From positions 496,001 to 560,000 of the forward strand of contig CAWETL010000009.1 in assembly GCA_963812085.1 (NCBI GenBank): 64,000 nucleotides of DNA. Reading direction: 5' to 3'. The notes beneath the pieces are model-generated. The model was not told the DNA's origin, did not search any database, and saw only the letters and a program-made list of their open reading frames with translations. The DNA comes from SPDF01 sp963812085 (lineage in GTDB: Bacteria > Gemmatimonadota > Gemmatimonadetes > Gemmatimonadales > GWC2-71-9). Position 1 is the stretch's first letter, and each line of letters opens with the position of its first letter. Shown here piece after piece: positions 53,878-62,010 of the stretch. Both the position numbers and the translations under genes were made by a program.

Positions 53878-54357
53878 GTGAAAGTCCGGGTCTTCAATCG
53901 TCAGGGCGGCCTCGTCGGCCCCGTGGAGTCGGCCCGGGTGGTCAAGACCGACGCCGAGTGGCAGGCCCAGCTCACGCCGGAGCAGTACCAGGTGGCGCGA
54001 GGCAAGGGAACCGAGGCCCCGTTCTGCGGCACCCTGCTCGACAACAAGCGGAACGGCGTGTACACCTGCCTCTGCTGCGGGCTGCCGCTCTTCACCTCGG
54101 ACTCCAAGTTCGAGTCTGGCACCGGCTGGCCCAGCTTTTTCCAGCCGGTCGCCGCCGAGAACGTGACCACGCACGAGGACCGGAGCTGGGGCATGCGCCG
54201 GGTGGAGATCCTCTGCGCGCGCTGCGATGCGCACCTCGGCCACGTCTTCGAGGACGGGCCCCGCCCCACCGGCCGCCGCTACTGCGTGAATTCGGAATCG
54301 CTGGCCTTCACCGACGCCGCGGACCTGGCCTCGCTGGCCGATCCCGCCGCAGGATGA
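53878..54357 (+). CDS. msrB: Peptide methionine-R-sulfoxide reductase
   Basis: 159 residues. Zinc cysteines are in YTCLCCGLPLF and LCARCDAHLGH; substrate-binding ESGTGWPSFFQPV; the catalytic Cys136 is in RRYCVNSESLAF. It repairs oxidised methionine in proteins using thioredoxin. No ATG is available; GTG at 53878 was chosen (TTG at 53872 is an alternative). There is no signal peptide, so the enzyme is cytoplasmic. Eleven bases after the DUF2892 gene. Confidence 0.95.
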   Translation: MKVRVFNRQGGLVGPVESARVVKTDAEWQAQLTPEQYQVARGKGTEAPFCGTLLDNKRNGVYTCLCCGLPLFTSDSKFESGTGWPSFFQPVAAENVTTHEDRSWGMRRVEILCARCDAHLGHVFEDGPRPTGRRYCVNSESLAFTDAADLASLADPAAG

Positions 54358-54364
54358 GACTCGA

Positions 54365-54676
54365 ATGACATCGGCTCCGATTACGGTCGTCATCGCCTAC
54401 CGCGCCCAGCCCGCCAAGGGCTCCGCCGCGCGCACGGCGCTCGCCGACCTCATCGCGCTCGTCGTGGCAAGAGAACCGTCCTGTCTCGGCATCACGCTGC
54501 TCCAGGACCCCGCCGACGCCACCCGCTTCCTGCTCTACGAACTCTGGACCGACCAGGCCGCCTACACCGGGCCCCACATGCAGACGCCGCACATCCAGGC
54601 GTTCATCCAGGGCGCCGGTGCCCTGTTCCTGGGCCCGCCCGAGATTTCCTTCTGGCAGGAAGTGCGGCGGGCCTGA
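54365..54676 (+). CDS. Antibiotic-biosynthesis-monooxygenase (ABM) domain protein
   Basis: 103-residue ferredoxin-like dimer-forming protein. It starts ITVVIAYRAQPAKGSAARTA, then CLGITLLQDPADATRFLLYE, then WTDQAAYTGPHMQTPHIQAF, the normal ABM/YgiN layout. Members are small cofactor-less oxygenases, quinol oxygenases or heme-degrading enzymes; which applies is unknown. Seven bases after msrB and eight before the YdeI-like gene, so likely in one operon with msrB. Confidence 0.85.
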   Translation: MTSAPITVVIAYRAQPAKGSAARTALADLIALVVAREPSCLGITLLQDPADATRFLLYELWTDQAAYTGPHMQTPHIQAFIQGAGALFLGPPEISFWQEVRRA

Positions 54677-54684
54677 GCCGGAGC

Positions 54685-55248
54685 ATGACGACGCCCGCAC
54701 CGCGCGCGTTCAGGTCCGCCGCCGCGCTGCGGGCCTGGCTGGCGGCGAATCACCGAAAGGCCGAGGAACTCCTCCTCCGCTGCTACAAGAAGCACGCGGC
54801 GCACCTCGGCGTGACGTACACCGAGGCGCTGGACGAAGTGTTGTGCGTGGGGTGGATCGACGGCCACCGCCGCTCGCTCGACGCCGACAGCTACTCGATC
54901 CGCTTGACGCCCCGGACGCCGCGCAGCATCTGGAGCCGGGTGAACGTGGCGCATGTCGAGCGGCTGATCGCCGCGGGCCGGATGACGGATGCGGGCCTGG
55001 CGGCCTACCGCGCCCGCGACGAGGCCCGGACCGGGATCTACTCCTTCGAGCGGGCCGCGATGGAGTTCGCGCCGGAGTTGGCCCGGAGGTTTCGGGCGAC
55101 CCGGAAGGCCTGGACCTTCTTCGAGGCTCAGCCGCCCGGCTACCGCAAGCAGATGACCTATCGGGTCATGAGCGCCAAGCGAGAGGCGACGCGAGTCCGA
55201 CGGCTGGAACAACTCATCGACGCGTCTGCCAGGCACACAAGGCTATGA
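54685..55248 (+). CDS. YdeI/OmdA-family protein
   Basis: 187 residues. It begins FRSAAALRAWLAANHRKAEE, then has VTYTEALDEVLCVGWIDGHR and IRLTPRTPRSIWSRVNVAHV, matching the YdeI/bacteriocin-protection family, and ends with a basic helix (KREATRVRRLEQLI). Relatives are linked to resistance against cationic peptides; the mechanism is unknown. Co-directional with msrB and the ABM gene. Confidence 0.88.
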   Translation: MTTPAPRAFRSAAALRAWLAANHRKAEELLLRCYKKHAAHLGVTYTEALDEVLCVGWIDGHRRSLDADSYSIRLTPRTPRSIWSRVNVAHVERLIAAGRMTDAGLAAYRARDEARTGIYSFERAAMEFAPELARRFRATRKAWTFFEAQPPGYRKQMTYRVMSAKREATRVRRLEQLIDASARHTRL

Positions 55249-55270
55249 TACGAGAAAGGCCGACGATTCC

Positions 55271-55627
55271 ATGATCCAGACGCCGATCCCGACACCCCCA
55301 CCGGTCCCCATGCCGCCCGGCTTGGACCCCAACTACGTCTTCGGCGAGCTCATGCCGCTGGTGGCGATCGTCACGATGGTCATTGTCGGGGCCATCGCCC
55401 TGCGCTGGCTCTTCCGCACGCCGGTGGGCGAGGCGCTCGCCCAGCGCATCCGGTATGGCAAGGCGTCCCGCGGCCAGTTTGACACGGCGGGTGAACATGC
55501 ACACGCCGAACTCGAGGCGCGGGTCTCCCTGCTCCAGGACCACGTCGGCGAGCTCGCCGAGCGGCTGGACTTCACCGAGCGGTTGCTGGCCGACCGGCGC
55601 GAACGCCGCGTCGGGCCGGGCGAATAG
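55271..55627 (+). CDS. Single-helix membrane protein with coiled-coil tail
   Basis: 118 residues, not recognised. Pro-rich N-terminus (TPIPTPPPVPMPPG), one membrane helix (LMPLVAIVTMVIVGAIALRW), then a long charged helix (HAELEARVSLLQDHVGELAE, followed by RLDFTERLLADRRERR) likely to be a coiled coil on the cytoplasmic side. Gap of 15 bases to the next gene, also a small membrane protein. Confidence 0.75.
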   Translation: MIQTPIPTPPPVPMPPGLDPNYVFGELMPLVAIVTMVIVGAIALRWLFRTPVGEALAQRIRYGKASRGQFDTAGEHAHAELEARVSLLQDHVGELAERLDFTERLLADRRERRVGPGE

Positions 55628-55642
55628 GACCGGAGGCCGTTC

Positions 55643-55984
55643 GTGTACGAATCGCTCGGAAGCCCCCCCATCGCGCGCCGGCATTTCATCCGCCGGGTGC
55701 TCGCGCACCTGGCCGTGGCGTTCCTCCTGTTTACCCTGTCCCTGGCCCTCGGCATCTGGGGATACGGCCACTACGAGGGGCTGCCGTGGCGCGACGGGTT
55801 CGTGAACTCCGCGATGCTGCTCGGCGGGATGGGCCCGGTGAACATGCCCCAGACCGACGGCGGGAAGATGTTCGCGGGGATCTACGCGCTCTTTGCCGGA
55901 CTGTTGTTCATCGTGGTCGTGGGGCTGGTGCTGGGACCGCCGCTGCACCGGCTGCTCCACACCCTGCATTGGGAAGAGGACTAG
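55643..55984 (+). CDS. Two-helix channel-like membrane protein
   Basis: 113 residues. Helix 1: LAHLAVAFLLFTLSLALGIW; a pore-loop-like segment (WRDGFVNSAMLLGGMGPVNM); helix 2: GIYALFAGLLFIVVVGLVLG; short cytoplasmic end HRLLHTLHWEED. The arrangement helix-P-loop-helix is that of KcsA-type K+ channels, but the selectivity filter TVGYG is replaced by GGMGPV. It may be a channel of altered selectivity or a structural relative. GTG start with GGAGG 7 bases upstream. Confidence 0.7.
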   Translation: MYESLGSPPIARRHFIRRVLAHLAVAFLLFTLSLALGIWGYGHYEGLPWRDGFVNSAMLLGGMGPVNMPQTDGGKMFAGIYALFAGLLFIVVVGLVLGPPLHRLLHTLHWEED

Positions 55985-55988
55985 CGCC

Positions 55989-56594
55989 ATGGGCACACGC
56001 GATCCGCGGGTTGACGCATTCATCGGAAAGGCCGCGCCCTTCGCCCGGCCGATCCTGACCCATGTCCGCGAGGTCGTCCATGCGGCCTGCCCCGAGGTCC
56101 AGGAGACCCTGAAGTGGAGCAGCCCCGCGTTCATGTACCACGGCATCCTCTGCATGATGTCGGCGTTCAAGGAGCATGCGGTCCTCGGGTTCTGGAAGGG
56201 CTCCTTGATCGTCGACCAGAAGGGGCGGAAGTTCGACAAGGCGATGGGCAATTTCGGCCGCCTCACCGACGTGAAGCAGTTGCCCTCCCGGCGGGTGCTG
56301 ACCTCGTACGTCAAGCAGGCCATGCGGCTCAACGCGGAGGGCGTCACGGCGCTGCGGAAGACCGCCGCCCGGCGGAAGGCGCCGCTCCGGACGCCGCCCG
56401 ACCTCGGCGCCGCGCTCAGGCGGAACGCGAAGGCGCGCGCGAACTGGGAGGGGTTCAGCCCGAGCCACCGACGGGAGTACGTCGAGTGGATCACGGAGGC
56501 CAAGCGCCCCGAGACCCGCCAGAAGCGGCTCGCAACGACAGTCGAGTGGCTGGCCGTGGGGAAGTCGCGCAACTGGAAGTACGTGGCGCGCTGA
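55989..56594 (+). CDS. DUF1801/YdeI-like protein
   Basis: 201 residues. An N-terminal DUF1801 domain (FARPILTHVREVVHAACPEV, then ETLKWSSPAFMYHGILCMMS, then VLGFWKG) is followed by a basic C-terminal region with the YdeI-type ending (WEGFSPSHRREYVEWITEAK, then RPETRQKR). The iron-chaperone frataxin-like fold is proposed for this group. Soluble. It is the second YdeI-related gene in 1.3 kb. Five bases after the channel-like gene. Confidence 0.87.
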   Translation: MGTRDPRVDAFIGKAAPFARPILTHVREVVHAACPEVQETLKWSSPAFMYHGILCMMSAFKEHAVLGFWKGSLIVDQKGRKFDKAMGNFGRLTDVKQLPSRRVLTSYVKQAMRLNAEGVTALRKTAARRKAPLRTPPDLGAALRRNAKARANWEGFSPSHRREYVEWITEAKRPETRQKRLATTVEWLAVGKSRNWKYVAR

Positions 56595-56640
56595 TTTCGT
56601 CTGGACGCGGGCCCCGAAGTTCCGTACCTTCCCCCGTCTC

Positions 56641-57066
56641 ATGACGCCGCCTCCCGTTCCGGCACCGGCCTCGCCTGCCACCGCCGCCCGCATCCTTCAC
56701 CTCGGCCTCGCCATGAGCGCCGTGGTGATCGCGGCGGGGGCCTGGTACTTCCGCGGCACGCTTGCGCTGCCCGCCGGCACCGGCGGCGCTCTTACCTTTG
56801 CCGCCTACGCCCTGGCCGCCTCCGGGCTGCTCGCGGGACTGGCCTTCCGTCGGCTCATCCCCAGCCGGAGCGCCTCCGAGACCGCGGACGCCTGGTGGCG
56901 TGCCAACCTGCCCAAGGCGGTGGCGGTCTGGGCCGTTGGCGAGAGCATCGTCTGCCTGGGCGCGCTGGTCTATGTCGTCGGCGGCCAGCTGGCCGCGGCC
57001 GGCGTGGTGGCGCTCGCCGGGTTTGCCGTGCTCGTCGCCACCGCCCCCACGAGGCTGGACCCGTAG
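56641..57066 (+). CDS. Four-helix membrane protein of unknown function
   Basis: 141 residues with four predicted helices (LGLAMSAVVIAAGAWYF; GALTFAAYALAASGLLAGLA; AVAVWAVGESIVCLGALVYV; GVVALAGFAVLVATAP) and a short Pro/Ala-rich cytoplasmic start. Not recognised. A TACCTT at ~56620 may be a -10 element. It precedes the M42 peptidase gene by 30 bases. Confidence 0.7.
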   Translation: MTPPPVPAPASPATAARILHLGLAMSAVVIAAGAWYFRGTLALPAGTGGALTFAAYALAASGLLAGLAFRRLIPSRSASETADAWWRANLPKAVAVWAVGESIVCLGALVYVVGGQLAAAGVVALAGFAVLVATAPTRLDP

Positions 57067-57096
57067 TCTCCATTCACCAATCGCAGATCGGTTCCC

Positions 57097-58164
57097 ATGC
57101 CCCCTCGCTCCTACGAATTCCTGACCCGCCTGCTCGACGCCCCCGGTCCGTCCGGCTTCGAGTCGGCGCCCGCCCGGCTCTGGCGCGACGAGGCGTCCGC
57201 CTTTGCCGACGTCGTCCGCACCGATGTCCACGGCAACTGCTACGCGACCCTCAACACCGCCGGTGCGCCGCGGGTCATGTTCGCCGGCCACCTCGACGAG
57301 ATCGGTCTCATGGTCGTCCACGTGGACGACGACGGCTTCGTCTCCTTCGCGGGCATCGGAGGATGGGATTCCCAGGTCTTCGTCGGCCAGCGAGTCACGA
57401 TCATGGGACACGCCGGTCCGGTGGACGGCGTCGTCGGCAAGAAGGCCATCCACCTGATGGAAAAGGACGACCGCGAGAAGGTGTCGAAGGTGGAGGACCT
57501 CTGGGTGGACATCGGCGCCAGGAACCGGAAGGAGGCGCTGACCCGCGTGCGGGTGGGCGATGCCGGCGTGCTCACCTCGAAGGTGCTCCGCCTGCCCAAC
57601 GGTCGGCTCTCGAGCCGCTCGCTCGACAACCGGATCGGCGCCTACGTGGTGCTCGAGGCGCTCCGTCTCCTCAAGGGCAAGCGACTGGCCGCCCAGGTGA
57701 CCGCCGTGGGCACCACGCAGGAGGAAATCGGCTACACGGGGGGAGGGGCGCGGACCAGCGCCACGGAACTCGACGCACAGGTCGCGATCGTGGTGGACGT
57801 GACGCACGCCACCGATTATCCGGGCGTGGACAAGCGCCGGCACGGCGATTTCAAGCTGGGAGGCGGCCCGATCCTGAGCCGTGGCAGCGCCGTCAACGGC
57901 GGCGTGTTCGACCGGCTGGTGGCGGCCGCCGAGAAGGAGAAGATCCCGTACACGGTGGAGGCGGCGCCCAAGATGACCAACACCGACGCCGACCACATCT
58001 TCACCGCTCACCGCGGGGTGGCCACCGGCCTGGTCAGCGTGCCGCTCCGCTACATGCACAGCCCGAACGAACTGGTCCAGCTGGAGGACCTCGACCGCGC
58101 CGCGCGGCTCCTCGCCGCATTCGCGCGGGGCGTCAAGTCGGACGCCGATTTCGTGCCGCGCTAG
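57097..58164 (+). CDS. M42-family glutamyl-aminopeptidase-like metallopeptidase
   Basis: 355-residue tetrahedral-particle aminopeptidase. Metal ligands: His in FAGHLDEIGLM, Asp in SLDNRIGAY, Glu-Glu in TTQEEIGYTGG, Asp in VVDVTHATDYPG and His in YMHSPNE. All are present. Cytoplasmic; degrades peptides delivered by proteasome or M16-type enzymes. Ends 12 bases before the convergent HEAT-repeat gene; no terminator is seen between them. Confidence 0.93.
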   Translation: MPPRSYEFLTRLLDAPGPSGFESAPARLWRDEASAFADVVRTDVHGNCYATLNTAGAPRVMFAGHLDEIGLMVVHVDDDGFVSFAGIGGWDSQVFVGQRVTIMGHAGPVDGVVGKKAIHLMEKDDREKVSKVEDLWVDIGARNRKEALTRVRVGDAGVLTSKVLRLPNGRLSSRSLDNRIGAYVVLEALRLLKGKRLAAQVTAVGTTQEEIGYTGGGARTSATELDAQVAIVVDVTHATDYPGVDKRRHGDFKLGGGPILSRGSAVNGGVFDRLVAAAEKEKIPYTVEAAPKMTNTDADHIFTAHRGVATGLVSVPLRYMHSPNELVQLEDLDRAARLLAAFARGVKSDADFVPR

Positions 58165-58176
58165 CCGGTCCCTCGC

Positions 58177-59640
58177 TCAGCCGCGGCCCAATGCCCGGGC
58201 CGCGGCTTCCCGCACCGATTCGTCGTCGTCCGCCAGCAGTTCCTGCAGCGCCCCCGCCGCCACGGGCCCACCTGCGAGCCCCAGTCCCTCGATCGCCGCG
58301 AGTCGCACCGCCGCCGGCTTCCGGTTGAGCAGTCCCTTGCCGGGGGCCGCCGCCGCGCGGAGCGCCTGCACCGCTTCCGGGGTGCCGAGGCGCCCGAGGG
58401 CCCGGTGCAGCTCGCGGAGCACATCGGCATTGCCCTCGTCGGGGAGCCGTACCGCCAGCGACATGGCGAGCCCGCGCCCCCACGGATTCTCGATACCCTG
58501 CACCGCCTGCAGCCGGACCACCGGCTCGACGTCGTTGATCAGCTGCCTGAGCGGGGCCAGGACCTCGGGCGAGCCGATCTTGCCGAGGGCGCCGGCCACC
58601 GCGCGCCGCACCCGCTCGTCGCGGTGCGTCACCTGGTCGGTGAGCGGGCGGACCGCCCCGGCAAGCCGCAACTCTCCGCACAACTCCGCCACGTTCCGCA
58701 CCACGAACCAGTCGGGGTGGTGGAGCCGCGTCACGATGCGGTCGGTGCCGCTTTCCATCTTGGTCAGGATGCCGAAATATCCACGTCGTTCCGCCAGCGT
58801 CGGTGCCGCGGTGAGGAGCTCGAGCAGCGCCTCGACGGCGTCCGCGTCCATGCGTTTGAGCACCGCGGTGGCTTGCGCCCGGCGCCCCTCCGCCAGCGCC
58901 GCGCGCGCGATGTGCTGCAGCGCCGACTTGGGCAGGATCCGCCGCAGGGTGACGGAGTACCGCCGGCGGCGGCTTTCGTCCTTCTCCGCCGCCTCGGCCT
59001 GCAGGAGCTTCGTGGCGAGCGACAGCAGCTCGTCCCATTCCTCGCGGCGATAGGCCAGGTCGGCTTGCACCTCGACGTCGCGGAGCGGGTCCAGCTCGGG
59101 TGCTTCGCGGCGTGTCGGAGTCGGCGGAGGTGTCGGCGCCGGCGCCACGGGTGGCGGGGCGGCCGGGCGGACAGTGCCGGCCTTCGCTCCACCGATCGGC
59201 TCGGAGAGATTGTCCAGCGTGCGCACATCGCCGGCCGTGGGCAGGGCGCGCGGGCCGTCGACCTGGATGGCGAGGGCCGCCTCCACCGGCAGGCGCTGCA
59301 CGAATGACTCGACCGAACCAGGGCCGACCGGCTCGGTGGCAAGGAGGCGCACGACGGCCAGGAGGTCGGCCGGCTTGACCGCCGCCGGCACCCGCACCGA
59401 TCCCACGCCGTGCGCATGGAAGCGCACGCGCACTTCCCCGCCGCCGGGCAGGCCGTGGGGCAGCGGCATCCCGTCCACCATCATGCCCTTGACGTCCACC
59501 GCGATGGTGGCGCCGGCCGGTTCGACGGCTGCGTACAGGTCCCGGAAGGCGGCCTTGAGCTTGTCCCGGTCGTCGGGGTCGCTCTGGAGCAGGTCGAGCA
59601 TCCGCGCCAGGGCGGCCACGATACTGGAGGGAGCGGTCAT
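58177..59640 (-). CDS. HEAT-repeat protein of the ECF operon
   Basis: 487 residues. An N-terminal globular part (~1-135), a Pro/Ala linker (~155-180: APPPVAPAPTPPPTPT) and a C-terminal alpha-solenoid of HEAT repeats (LTDQVTHRDERVRRAVAGAL; LRQLINDVEPVVRLQAVQGI; LRELHRALGRLGTPEAVQAL; LQELLADDDESVREAAARAL). No enzyme motif and no membrane segment. The start overlaps the end of the first ECF ATPase gene by 4 bases, so it is translated with the transporter and may bind its ATPases. This is the last gene of a five-gene set. Confidence 0.85.
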   Translation of the reverse strand: MTAPSSIVAALARMLDLLQSDPDDRDKLKAAFRDLYAAVEPAGATIAVDVKGMMVDGMPLPHGLPGGGEVRVRFHAHGVGSVRVPAAVKPADLLAVVRLLATEPVGPGSVESFVQRLPVEAALAIQVDGPRALPTAGDVRTLDNLSEPIGGAKAGTVRPAAPPPVAPAPTPPPTPTRREAPELDPLRDVEVQADLAYRREEWDELLSLATKLLQAEAAEKDESRRRRYSVTLRRILPKSALQHIARAALAEGRRAQATAVLKRMDADAVEALLELLTAAPTLAERRGYFGILTKMESGTDRIVTRLHHPDWFVVRNVAELCGELRLAGAVRPLTDQVTHRDERVRRAVAGALGKIGSPEVLAPLRQLINDVEPVVRLQAVQGIENPWGRGLAMSLAVRLPDEGNADVLRELHRALGRLGTPEAVQALRAAAAPGKGLLNRKPAAVRLAAIEGLGLAGGPVAAGALQELLADDDESVREAAARALGRG

Positions 59641-60455
59641 GCCTCAAGCGTCCCGGTCTCGGGGTGAGAAGTCAAGAGCGGCGCCAGAGATTCGACCGCG
59701 GGGCGCACGCCGCCGAGGCCGAGCCGCCGGCTGAGGGCGAGGAGCGGCGGCGCCGGATAGCTCGCGTGACGGCCCACCACGTCGAGCAGCGGCGCATCGT
59801 TGGTCAGGCGGCCGCGTTCGAGCACCACGCCCCGGTCGAGCGCCTCGACCGCGAAGCCGAGATCGTGGGTCACGGCCAGCACCGCCGTCCCCGTGGCCCG
59901 GCGGGCGTGCACCACCGCCGCGACGCGCGCGCGCGCGGCGCGGTCGAGCCCCGCCGTCGGCTCGTCCAGCAGCAGGAGCAGCGGAGCGCTCACGAGCGCG
60001 GCCCCGAGTGCCACCAGCCGCCGGGTGGGTTCCGGCAGGTCGTACGGATGGAATCCTGCCAGTGACTCCAGTCCGAGTTCGTCCAGGACGGAAGCGACTG
60101 CCGTTTCCACCTGCGTCGCAGGCCAGCCGAGGCGCCCGGGCCCGAATGCGATCTCGGCCCGGACGGTCCGTTCGAACAGTTGCGCCGCCGGATGCTGGAA
60201 GAGATAGCCCGCCACGTCGGCGAAGTCCTCCGGTCGGCGCCCGTCGGTGTCGCGCCCCGCGGTGACGACCCGGCCCGCCGTCGGATGCCGAAGCGCCATC
60301 GCCAGCCGGGTCAGGGTGGTCTTTCCCGCGCCGTTCGGCCCGAGCAGCGCCACGCCTTCGCCTGCCTCCACCCGGAGCGACACATCCTGCAGGACGGGCC
60401 CGCTGCCGTAGTGGAAGCCGACCGACTCCATCACCAGCGGCGTCACCGGGCCCAT
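59637..60455 (-). CDS. ECF transporter ATPase with degenerate signature motif
   Basis: 272-residue ABC ATPase of the energy-coupling-factor type. Walker A GPNGAGKTT (Lys45), Q-loop LFQHP (Gln87), Walker B LLLLLDEPT (Asp164/Glu165) and H-loop VTHD (His197) are intact. The signature LSGGQ is replaced by LPEPT (140-144, in HPYDLPEPTRRLVALG). It would therefore bind ATP in its own Walker A pocket but cannot complete the partner's site. Overlaps the second ATPase gene by 13 bases and the HEAT gene by 4. Confidence 0.9.
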   Translation of the reverse strand: MGPVTPLVMESVGFHYGSGPVLQDVSLRVEAGEGVALLGPNGAGKTTLTRLAMALRHPTAGRVVTAGRDTDGRRPEDFADVAGYLFQHPAAQLFERTVRAEIAFGPGRLGWPATQVETAVASVLDELGLESLAGFHPYDLPEPTRRLVALGAALVSAPLLLLLDEPTAGLDRAARARVAAVVHARRATGTAVLAVTHDLGFAVEALDRGVVLERGRLTNDAPLLDVVGRHASYPAPPLLALSRRLGLGGVRPAVESLAPLLTSHPETGTLEA

Positions 60456-61270
60456 CGCGCCACGCCCTCGTCCACGGTGAGCGGCCTCGGTGCCCCGACG
60501 CCCGCCGCGCGGGCCAGGGTCCCGATCGAGGTGGAACCGGCGCCGGCGTCCCAGATCCCGTCGCCGCGCAACAGCTCAAGCGGGGCGCCAACCAGCGCGA
60601 CCCGCCCCGATACCAGGACCACGAGCCGGTCCGCGACCGCAGCGAGCCCGTCGGCGTCCTCGCTCGCCACCACGACCGCCGCGCCACGCGCCGCCTCCCT
60701 GCGTAGCAATGCGTGCAGCAGCTCGCGGCCCGCCACATCCAGCGCCGAGGTCGGTTCGTCGAGCAGCCACAACTCCGGCTCGAGCACCAGCATCGCGGCG
60801 ATCACCACGCGCTGCATCTCTCCGCCGGAGAGCGTGGCGGGATCCCGCGAGGCGAGATGCGGAATGGCCAGCGCGTCCAGCGCCCGCGCGACACCCGCGT
60901 GGATCCGCTCGCGAGGCCAGCCCAGGTTGGCCGGCGCGAACGCCACCTCCTGCGCCACCGTTTCGGCGATCCCCGAGAGCTGCGCCACCGGCGAGCTCAG
61001 TACGAGCGCCACTCGTCCACCCAACGCCCTCGCGGCGCCCTCCTCGGCGGGATCGATGTCCAGCGTGCAAACTCGACCGGTGCGGACTCCACCCGTGTGC
61101 CGCGGCGCCAGCCCGGCCGCCAGGAGCAACGCCGTGCTGGTCCCGGCGCCGAGCGATCCGGTGAGCCAGGTCACGGCCCCGGGCTCCGCGACGAAACCGC
61201 ACCCGGTGAGCGCCGGCGTGTCCGCCCCCGGATACGTGAACCCCACCGCCTCGAAGACCAGGGCCGTCAC
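60443..61270 (-). CDS. ECF transporter ATPase with degenerate Walker A, Q-loop and H-loop
   Basis: 275-residue ABC ATPase, partner of the one just downstream. The signature is canonical (LSGGEMQRVVIA, 147 onward) and Walker B is present (LWLLDEPT, Asp171/Glu172). Walker A reads GSLGAGTST with Thr44 where Lys is required, the Q-loop Gln is Ser92 (LVLSSP) and the H-loop His is Glu204 (VASED). Reading the codons directly confirms Thr44; no frameshift is involved. GTG start in a GTGA overlap with ecfT. Confidence 0.9.
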   Translation of the reverse strand: MTALVFEAVGFTYPGADTPALTGCGFVAEPGAVTWLTGSLGAGTSTALLLAAGLAPRHTGGVRTGRVCTLDIDPAEEGAARALGGRVALVLSSPVAQLSGIAETVAQEVAFAPANLGWPRERIHAGVARALDALAIPHLASRDPATLSGGEMQRVVIAAMLVLEPELWLLDEPTSALDVAGRELLHALLRREAARGAAVVVASEDADGLAAVADRLVVLVSGRVALVGAPLELLRGDGIWDAGAGSTSIGTLARAAGVGAPRPLTVDEGVARWAR

Positions 61271-62010
61271 CCGAACACCCGCCACGCCACGGCCGCCACG
61301 GCGGCGCCCGCCGCCATCCACCGAATGCACCGATCGGCCAGCGAGTCCGGCGGCGGCGCGAGGGCCGTGCGCCGCGCGAATCCGCTGGCGCAGCGCGTTT
61401 CCAGCGCGAAGCCGCGCTCGTCCACTTCGGCCAGGGCACCCAGCAGCAAGGGGAAGGTGATCGGACCGAGCGCGCGGAAGCGATTCACCAGGCTGCCGCG
61501 AAGCCGGAGGCCGCGGCTCCGCTGGGCCTCGAGAATGACGGCGGCGCGCGCGCGGAATCGCGGCAGGGCGAGCAGGGTGGCCACCACCAGGTAGGCCACC
61601 GAAAACGGCCAGCCCCGCTCGGCCACCGCGTCCACGAAGCGGGCCGGGGAGAACGCCGCGTACAGCCCGAGCGAGGCCGTCGCGATCGCGCCGAGCCGGG
61701 CGGCCTGCGTCACCGCGAGGGTCAGTCCGTCGCGCGAAAGGGAGACGCCCTCGACGGTGATGCGCCCCCCTTCCCCGAGGACGCCGTGGAGCAGGAAGAG
61801 GAAGAGCCAGAGCGGGGCGAGCGGCACCAGCGCGCGGAGTGCCGCACGACCCGCCCCCACGACGATGACCAGGCCGATGGTCGTGCCGTAGAGCGCCACG
61901 GCCGGCACGGCGCCGGGGAGCGCGAGCGCCACCACGGCGATGGTGGCGGTGAGGGCGAGGGGCGTGAAGGGGTGGGCCCGGGCGGCGAGCGCGCCCGGCG
62001 CGAGCGTCAT
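61267..62010 (-). CDS. ecfT: ECF transporter transmembrane component EcfT
   Basis: 247-residue scaffold of the ECF transporter, with five or six helices and two cytoplasmic coupling helices. The Arg-containing coupling motifs are EAQRSRGLRLRG and ALAEVDERGFALETR, corresponding to the A-R-G motifs that touch the ATPases. Segment LVPLAPLWLFLFLLHGVLGE is typical. Overlaps the S-component gene and the ATPase gene by 4 bases each. Confidence 0.88.
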   Translation of the reverse strand: MTLAPGALAARAHPFTPLALTATIAVVALALPGAVPAVALYGTTIGLVIVVGAGRAALRALVPLAPLWLFLFLLHGVLGEGGRITVEGVSLSRDGLTLAVTQAARLGAIATASLGLYAAFSPARFVDAVAERGWPFSVAYLVVATLLALPRFRARAAVILEAQRSRGLRLRGSLVNRFRALGPITFPLLLGALAEVDERGFALETRCASGFARRTALAPPPDSLADRCIRWMAAGAAVAAVAWRVFG

